In this document: piece after piece, positions 56,764 to 64,000 of the stretch
How positions within the stretch are numbered: position 1 is the stretch's first letter
Layout: every line of letters starts with the position of its first letter
Source: Sclerotinia nivalis
Lineage: Eukaryota; Ascomycota; Leotiomycetes; Helotiales; Sclerotiniaceae
Direction: 5' to 3'
NCBI GenBank assembly: GCA_029531795.1
Contig: JAPEIS010000014.1
Coordinates: forward strand, 744,001-808,000
Length of the DNA: 64,000 nt
The notes under the pieces: generated by a model
What the model was told of the DNA's origin: nothing
The model's input: the letters and a program-made list of their open reading frames with translations, nothing else
Database searches by the model: none
Made by a program: the position numbers and the translations under genes

Positions 56764-59640
56764 GGAATGGGGAACGTCTAAATTCGGCATAGCCTTCCAA
56801 AACATCCACTCAACTTAAACTATTTCAGGTAGCAACTCGGCTTCCTCTTACCTGCATTATGCATATGTGCATATGTAGTAGGTAGATAATTAGAACTTTT
56901 CGACGAAAAGAGTTTCTCGATTACATAATCAACGTTACCGAGTAGCAGTTGGCTTACATAACGAAACAACTCTTTTTTGGAGGTAAAGAGTACTCGACGG
57001 GCACAAATGGTTTATTTTCCATCAATCATATTCAATATCGATTCCTCAAGCTTTGACTTGAGTACTATACTATCCAATGCTTTTGATAGGCCGATATACT
57101 ATATCAATCAGTTATCGCAATTAGTGATTGATGCGATCGGAGCCCGAAGACCCTATAATTCAGTGGTTGAGAGTCCAAAACTACCTAGGTAGATAGATTA
57201 TAAAAATGGAAAGGGAAGAAAAGTTTCCAAGTCCTCGATTTAGAGGGAGGGTATGATTGGATTCAGAATCGGGTTGTGAGAGAGAGGAGAAATGGCCCTG
57301 TGCTGTACTACAGTACCATTTTAGACGCTTCTCATCCCCCTTGACTCGGGAAGGGAGATTGTTGTTTGATTAGTGTTCTGGAATCTCGGAGGAAGACGAC
57401 CTAATGCAGTTCGGAGCAAGAAGGATACGGAAAGGAATTGCGAATGTAAAAGCTGACAAAGACAAAGACGGAGATGGAGATCATCATGTGGATCAATCCT
57501 TGGTACATACAATACAATGCAAGCGATCGTTCAAAACTTCCCAAGATGTTTTGATCCGAGTCTTACTCCGGATCCGAGGTTGTGAGATTTCAAAGTTTTT
57601 TTATTTAAAGAGAATTAATTGAACTTGGGCCCAATGCTTTGTTGTACACTTGTCGGTCGCTTGAATGATACTTTCTCCAAATTGGATGCGAATGGATGCG
57701 AAGACCCAATAAGATTGTCCATCAAGTAAAGTTCAAGTATATATCGAAAAAAAAAAGTTAATAGAGCGAAGTTTAATCATTCAGCCGATGAAAAAAAGCT
57801 GAGTAAGCACGAGACATTAGGATTGGCATTGTTTTGTGCCCTTGTGGTGTTTGCTACTTGCATTGGCTGCATTGGCTGCATTTTGAAGCGGGATGGGATG
57901 CTTTTTTCATTCCCAAGCAGATGGAACCATATATCATGACCCCAGTTCGGTTCAGCCAGTATTGCCTATATGCAAGGGAAAACGGAATAACCCTTAACTA
58001 TTAACTATTAACTGTCTGTGAGCACCCCTAATCTTAAAACAGCTTACGAATTTATTGTTATAGCTTTGAACAAATGTGTTCATTGATGGATGGGGGATGG
58101 GACATGGATCCCGTTGATTCATTGATTTCATTGATTCATTAATTCATGGATTCATGGATGGAAAAACTCTCTTTCCATTCTAAGGAAGTGAGAGGATTTA
58201 GAAAAGAGAGGCCGTGGGACGGGGCGTGGAGACTCGAAGAGGTTGATATGCGAGACGGGTTTGATGTGAAATGGCAGGCAGGGGGGAGGTGCGATTATAC
58301 TTCATTTGTTTTCCCTTCGCTTAGCGGCAAACTATGGCTGAACTGGCAGCTGCTCCGTGCTTCTGAGGAAACTAAGAATTTATGCTAAAATTATACGGAG
58401 GTACTTTGTTTCCAAAATTCCAACATGTCGTTATTTCGGTAAATAGAGTTCTACGCTCCGTGGTCTAGGAAATCCCATGTTGTTGCTTTTTTGCCCACCA
58501 CACTACTGTACGGAGTACTTCGTTTAGCACAAACGTCTTACCGGGCTGAACCCTCCGAAGTTGGTCAATATCATGTCAATATCATATCATATCAAAATTT
58601 ATGTTGGGAACGCCTCAATCACCCCGTGAAATTCATCCAAGGGGAGGGATTTCAATCAAATCATACGTACATTGAGGATCGAGGTCTAGCTACGAGACCA
58701 CAAGTATTTGATCGGATCCAGCTAGGCGTTGCGCTCCGGCTCTGGTCTAGACTGGTAAATTAGGGGTCTTTGCACGTCTTTTTTTCATCAAAGCCCTATT
58801 GTATCTAGCAAAACCTTACTTCACGGGAGAACCTAATGCTATAACGTTGGAAAGAGAGTCATAGGTTCATGGACATGACTGGTCACCAGGTCCCGAATCA
58901 CGATAGCCGGATAAAAGTACCAGGAGTCCTAGAATTTCAAATGGTTTCCAAAAAAGCTGCGTGTTAGAGTTCACGGTACATTCAAAAAAGAGATAACTTC
59001 GATTCTACCAAGTTAGCAACATCGTTTAGCTTCAAGTTAAAACTCCATATTTACTGACTCGACCAATCGACCGTTCTGGTAAATTTTGGTCCGAAAAGAT
59101 GATGATGTACTCCCCAGAAGCTTGGATATTCGGCTCCACAAGCATTTACAAGCATTTTTCTGTGACAAAGTGCGGAAATATTCCAATATAATTGGATCTT
59201 ATACTTTTCTATAATGACAGGGTTAAATATCTGTAATAAGATTTCGAAGACCTATCAGGCGTGAGCCACGAACTTATACTTTTTGAGTATTACTATATAG
59301 GACACAACCTCTTCAAGCCAGTCCCTCTACTTTTTCCTTCACATCTTCTCGAATAGAATTTCCGTCTCCATTACACATCGAACTCATTATCAAATCCACT
59401 CATTCAGTATCATCAAGCCAAAATTCAAGCAAATATACAACAGCGTCGAATACTTCGAATTCATCTGCAATCACCTTCCCGGAAGAGTTATTTGGGTTAG
59501 ACAAGCTGAGCTGCAGTGTTCCTCAATAAGGCAAAACTCCGGCTCGCATCGAGATCATTCAAGTATCTAAGTACTTAATCATATAACATTTGATGCAAGT
59601 CGATAAAACTCATACTATTTGTACATATTTCTCCGTCACC

Positions 59641-60042
59641 ATGCCTTTCATTCAGGACTCGCACCTTCCTCTTTCGTCGTTTGTTAAGACGCATATCGAT
59701 ATCCCGGACTATCTCGACCCTTCCTTATCTCCTTACACAATAATGAATGGCGGGCCCCAAACCAACGGAGAGGTGTATAGACAAGCCTCCGTCGGCACTT
59801 TTTCAACTTCTGAAGCTTTAGAACTTGCTCGAGAAAGTGAGGAAGCTGCTGAAGATCCAATTATCGTCGGTATCTTGGAGGTCGCAATCAACAACATCTG
59901 GATTAAGATTCAACAACAACCTACATCATATGTCATGACAAGTGAAGAATTCGCTGTCTTTAATTATTTTCAAAATCGATTTCGTGGACAAGAACTCGCA
60001 ACGGAAGCACGAAAGAGATATTGGGATTCCCAACATAGTTGA
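59641..60042 (+). CDS. Conserved hypothetical protein, 133 aa
   Basis: ATG at 59641 in a good context (CGTCACCATGCC) begins MPFIQDSHLPLSSFVKTHI; an in-frame ATG 51 bp upstream is less likely. 133 residues, single exon. The sequence is dense and well ordered, with DIPDYLDPSLSPYTIMNGGP, then two helix-like parts (SEALELARESEEAAED and FAVFNYFQNRFRGQELATE). No signal peptide or membrane segment. It looks like a conserved leotiomycete protein of unknown function; I know no domain for it. It lies only 105 bp upstream of the PNGase A-type gene on the same strand. Confidence 0.75.
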   Translation: MPFIQDSHLPLSSFVKTHIDIPDYLDPSLSPYTIMNGGPQTNGEVYRQASVGTFSTSEALELARESEEAAEDPIIVGILEVAINNIWIKIQQQPTSYVMTSEEFAVFNYFQNRFRGQELATEARKRYWDSQHS

Positions 60043-60147
60043 GAGGTGCCAGCCACAGTGGCTTAACTCATTATCACTTATCTTACCCCCACCCATCTGT
60101 GCAACCCTTGCTCCCCGGAGGATCAGTGCCAAGTTAAGAAAGTTGCA

Positions 60148-62356
60148 ATGTCAGCAGGAACCGATGATCGGTTTGACTCGAAAAGAGATATTCATGTCGA
60201 TGCTGATTTCCGACTGACTGGGACCAATTACGAGCCTGACAAAAATATTCGAACAGCAACTAAAAACTTCAAAATATATCTTCTCGTTTTTTTGAGCTGT
60301 GGTCTGTCATTGATATGGCTTTTACGATCATGTTTTTCGGAGGAGGTGGTCGATACATTACCAAAATCTCATCTGGTCAAATATTCCGCTGCACCTGCAC
60401 CTGCACCATCTGCCACGCCTTCTTCCGCCGTACTTGAAGTATTTCAAGTGTATCAACCAGTTCTTATTCCTCCTGGTGTTACCGATGAGACGGCATCATA
60501 TAATGGAGTGGAGGAGACTGCGATAATTGCGTCGACGAATGATGCTACTAGCTGCAAGGTTGTTTTGATGGAACATACCTTTGGCTACAGCTATGGCATC
60601 CCCTTTGTTGGTATGGAACCTACATTTTTTAATTGTGTAATACCAACCAACTAACCATCGCGCAGGCAATTATACACCACCTGGCTGCAAGTTCAACAAA
60701 GTGGTTATGAACTTCACGGTCACTTCAAGTGGTCGTCAATTCGACCGACTCGCAATAATGTACTTTGGCGACTCCGAAGTTTGGAGAACATCTACCGCAG
60801 AACCAACAACTGCTGGGATTAGATGGGAATATCTTAAGGATATGACCGAATATCTTTATTTTTGGAACTCTCCTCAAACACTCATTTTCGATCTTGGAAA
60901 CTTGATCGATAGCACCTATACTGGATACTACTACACTACTCTCACAGCTACTTTCTTCACGAGTCAAGAGACTGTCGAACCGGCTGATCTGATTCTTCCA
61001 ATCTCCGCAAGACATGGTGCAGAAGATGCTGTGAGCGTCTTCACGTTGCCAGGCGACAATGCTACCAACACGATTGCATTTCCACGAAATGCCAACCGTG
61101 CTGTCTTTTCTATCTCGGCATGTGGTCAGTCAGCCGAGGAATTTTGGTGGGGCAATGTGCTTCAGTCAGATATCGAAACATTTGAGGACTACGATGGAAC
61201 ACTTTATGGATATTCACCATTCCGTGAAGTCCAAGTTTTGATCGATGGTCAACTAGCTGGAGTGCAATGGCCATTTCCGGTAGTCTTCACTGGTGGTATT
61301 GTACCAGGGCTTTGGAGACCAATTGTGGGACTTGATGCTTTCGATCTTCGTGAACACGAGATTGATATTACTCCTTGGTTACCCATTCTCTGCGACGGTT
61401 CTGAACATACATTCGAAATTCGAGTCGCGGGTGTTATAGATGATGGTGAAGGAAGTGGTACACTCATTGATACAGTTGGTAGCTACTGGCTTGTCACGGG
61501 GAAAATCTTCATTTGGCTCGACTCCAATGACTCTGTCACCACCGGTACAGCACCCAAAATCTCTCTTCCAGCTCCTATCATCACCACCTCGCAAGTTCTT
61601 ACTCAAAACGCATCTGGGGCAAATGAGACGCTCACTTACACAACTAACGTCCAACGTTCGCTCTCTATTTCATCCACTATTATTACGGAAAATGGCACTA
61701 CCACCTCTACATGGACACAAGAACTAAGCGCTCTAAACTACGGTCAATACACCGCTTTCGGCGCCATCCAAATAAACAATGCAACAACGTATGGTATCGA
61801 TACCTCGACACTAGGAAGCTCCACAAAATACAAATCCGAATACACATACCCTGTCTGGGTAAACACAACCTACCTCATCCTCTCCTCCACAAACTACACC
61901 CTCGACGCCACCATAACCCGTGGTCTCGACCTCCTTATCTCCGGTACCCCCGTCTTCCCATCTGGTCTCCAACCCTTTACCTACCTCCCCTCCTCCGCGC
62001 CTCTCGTCGCCGGTTTCTCAGGAACCCATCTGTCAACCACTCAAGACGGATCTGCCTACTATCTAGGTACATCTGCCGGCAGTTCCGGGTCCGGAAGTAC
62101 CAATCAAGTTTTCCAATTTAGTGGATTGGATATTAATAACGATGCATCGGATACAGAATTATATTATCGCAATGTAGAAGCGGTTAATTCAACCATTGTA
62201 TATGATATGGAAAGATTGGTCGGAGTAGAAATTGGAAAGTATACTAATACGAGACCTGGAGGTGCGTATTTGAGTCAGAGTGTTATGAGTCCTAAGGAAG
62301 CTATTGGGAGGGGAAAGGGAAATCCTAAGCAGATGCTTGTGGGTGGAGGTGCATAG
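60148..62356 (+). CDS. PNGase A-type glycoamidase, membrane-anchored, 717 aa
   Basis: Two exons, 60148-60610 and 60666-62356, with a 55-nt intron (GTATGG...CCAACTAACC...CGCAG); 717 residues. Residues about 43-60 (YLLVFLSCGLSLIWLLR) form one membrane helix after a 42-residue cytosolic N-terminus, i.e. a type II protein with a luminal or extracellular enzyme domain. The domain from about 105 onward matches the plant/fungal peptide-N4-(N-acetyl-beta-glucosaminyl) asparagine amidase A family (PF12222): YTPPGCKFNKVVMNFTVTS, FDRLAIMYFGDSEVWRTST, and FREVQVLIDGQLAGVQWPFP with FTGGIVPGLWRPIVG. Family members release N-glycans from glycopeptides. The second half is Thr/Ser-rich with many N-glycosylation sequons and a beta-rich C-terminal domain. 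No tail anchor. Family assignment strong. Confidence 0.92.
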
Positions 62357-63413
62357 TTGGGGATTTAAAGGAGAAGGGTAGATGAATGCAGAGAATGGTC
62401 GGTGATGTTGGATAGCCTGGAAGGGGAAACCAGGCAAAGCGATATTGATCATATAAATATCCGTTTAGGCGTTTACTTTCTTGTCGCTCGTTTAGTATCG
62501 CTTAGATACCCATTGATTTAATGTACTTGCTTCTAAGCATATTTTTGGAAGCGTTGTCTTTGGTTCGGGCATAGTTTTGTTGCTGTTGTTGTTGTTGTAT
62601 ATTTCTTGGATAGCTTAGCTAGTACATATTTTATCATTATTATTATCATTATCATCATCATCACTATCATTCACTTCCACTTCCACTTTCACTTTCACTT
62701 CATACAATCGTCTAAAAACTTTCCTGACTACCTAGGTATACCTAGATATGTATATATAATATCTTTCTCAGCCCAGAATTGGGTTTGAATATTGAGTTGA
62801 GTTGAATGTTGAGTTGAGTATGTATATTACTTTAATATATAACTTAATTATATACTTCGATACCTCACCTATGTAAGATTATTACTCGAGTATATATCCA
62901 GAATCCCTTTCGTTGTGGTGATTTACGGATTCAGAACTCAGAATTCATGGGCTACCAACTAAGTAACATCTTACTTTTAGTGTATATATATAAATATATA
63001 GTTTCAATCAATCAAGCTATCAATCCTATCTATCCTATTATCCACAAGTTATAATTGTGATTATGATTATGATATGGAATAAGGACCTGTGAATATGTGA
63101 ATACGTCAATACGTGAAGAACAGATGTTAGATAATAGATATTAAATAATTAAAAGGCTGAATGAAGACTTCAAATATGCCTTGTATACGAGTTACACCAT
63201 CTGGAAATATAAGACTTAACTATATCAACATGTTATATTTTATAGGATGATAAATGTATGTAATATATTACCGACGAGAGTATTCGCTCCTGCTTATCTT
63301 ATTACTATTTATATTACTATTTAAATGAGTAGGTGGTATTTATTCACATTTTTCCTATATGGCAGCAGCAGCAGCAGTGAATTAGTAGTCGCGAGCTTTA
63401 ATACGGTAAGGAA

Positions 63414-63512
63414 GGAAAGAAGGAAAGAAGGAAAGAAGGAAAGAAGGAAAGAAGGAAAGAAGGAAAGAAGGAAAGAAGGAAAGAAGGAAAGAAGGAAGGA
63501 AGGAAGGAAGGA
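63414..63512. repeat. GGAAAGAA octanucleotide repeat
   Basis: About ten head-to-tail copies of GGAAAGAA grading into GGAA repeats. The frames it opens on both strands are artefacts. Confidence 0.95.
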
Positions 63513-63690
63513 GTATTTCACTTTCATCACCAGTCAACAAGTTATTTCTTGTAGTTTGCTCTCCGAACTTTTTCAGTATATTATACTACCGTGCAATTCT
63601 AGCCCTTCTATATCTCCTGGCTGATATTAATATTCCCGTATTACTTTTCCTCTCTATTCATACATCACCATCTATCTTCCCAAACTTACC

Positions 63691-63990
63691 ACCTCAGTCA
63701 TGGGTAACCCTCTTCGAGACCACCCATTCCCCTGTAGCTGCCGGCGCCCTGACTGCCAGCGTCGTCGTATAGTTCCATCAAATCCTCGTCCTTTTCCACG
63801 CCATATACGCCATACACTATCTAGGCTACACCCCCGTTCCACCTCAGCCATAGATAATCCTCTTCGAGCACACCCAGTCCCCCGTGGCTGCCAGCGCCCT
63901 GACTGCCAGTGTTGTCGTCCGGTCTCATCAATTCCTCGTCCCCCTCTACGCCAAATACCCAATACACTACCTAGGCAACCTCTCCCTTAC
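63691..63990. repeat. 150-bp tandem duplication of a coding-like segment
   Basis: Two adjacent units of exactly 150 bp (63691-63840 and 63841-63990), about 80 percent identical by eye, most changes being transitions. In one plus-strand frame both encode related 50-residue segments: LFETTHSPVAAGALTASVVV in the first, LFEHTQSPVAASALTASVVV in the second, each followed by HQ-x-LV and IHYLG. The first has a TAG where the second has CGG, and the junction has TAG where the first copy has TGG. The duplicate continues to the end of the window. Confidence 0.6.
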
Positions 63991-64000
63991 AACCCAATCG

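Larger units (their letters stand above)
53245..59640. other. Gene-poor interval with repeats and orphan frames
   Basis: No gene is firmly supported over 6.4 kb. Short open frames of coding-like composition (plus 54836-55036, plus 56320-56559, plus 58146-58388, plus 58491-58763) lack partners, starts or families and are probably relics. A foldback at 54.3-54.5 kb and a 79-bp duplication at 56.6 kb are listed separately. Confidence 0.5.
62357..64000. other. Right-end intergenic DNA
   Basis: AT-rich with TTATCA, CTTTCA and TATATA tracts at 62630-63000, a (GGAAAGAA)n array, and a 150-bp duplication at the edge. Apart from that duplication no coding signal is seen. Confidence 0.6.

Noticed and set aside
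63321..63624. Frames rich in GKKERRKE or LPSFLLSFFPS.
   Set aside because: Translation of the GGAAAGAA microsatellite.
1..64000. CRISPR arrays, bacterial operons or prophage features.
   Set aside because: The sequence is eukaryotic with spliceosomal introns; the tandem arrays found lack repeat-spacer structure.

Overview
The window reads as nuclear DNA of a filamentous ascomycete. Genes carry 1-4 short introns (about 45-140 nt, GT...CTAAC/CTGAC...AG), gene order is unclustered, intergenic DNA is AT-rich with many microsatellites, and the proteins (ISWI, dihydroorotase, uS12/RPS23, TAF13, Kish, SUR7 type, PNGase A type) have fungal length and architecture. My best guess is a leotiomycete close to Botrytis/Sclerotinia; that is inference from overall familiarity, not from a search.

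Layout. (1) 1-24 kb is gene-poor. It holds one clear DUF3602-type gene (4.1-4.6 kb, minus) and three small spliced genes that I reconstructed by hand from splice signals: a 145-residue protein (7.3-7.9 kb, minus), a 91-residue CXXC zinc-binding protein (9.9-10.3 kb, minus) and a 104-residue single-pass membrane protein (18.2-18.6 kb, plus). Around them lies decayed coding sequence: frames broken by stops at 8.7-9.7, 20.9-21.5 and 23.0-23.8 kb, a diverged ~125-bp tandem repeat at 19 kb, and a 63-bp piece of the 3' end of 18S rRNA at 22.4 kb.

(2) 24.7-52.9 kb is a dense housekeeping block: CCCH zinc-finger protein; secreted Ser/Thr-rich protein with two Cys modules; TAPR1/HAPSTR1-like protein divergent from the ISWI chromatin-remodelling ATPase; dihydroorotase (URA4, pyrimidine synthesis); SUR7/PalI-type membrane protein; GPI-anchored PLC-like phosphodiesterase; TAF13 divergent from KSH1 (Kish); a conserved unknown divergent from RPS23; and a second secreted PLC-like phosphodiesterase. 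Three head-to-head pairs share short promoters (31.9-32.3, 46.9-47.4 and 49.0-49.4 kb).

(3) 53-59.6 kb is again gene-poor, with a 32-bp x4 tandem repeat, a foldback (MITE-like) element, a 79-bp duplication and orphan frames.

(4) 59.6-62.4 kb carries a conserved small protein followed 105 bp later by a PNGase A-type membrane glycoamidase. The right end holds microsatellites and a 150-bp tandem duplication with RIP-like stop codons.

The genes are not an operon or an obvious biosynthetic cluster. The core block mixes transcription/chromatin (ISWI, TAF13), translation (RPS23), early secretory traffic (KSH1), nucleotide synthesis (URA4) and cell-surface functions. Intron coordinates were derived by hand from consensus sites and reading-frame continuity. 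No database search was possible.
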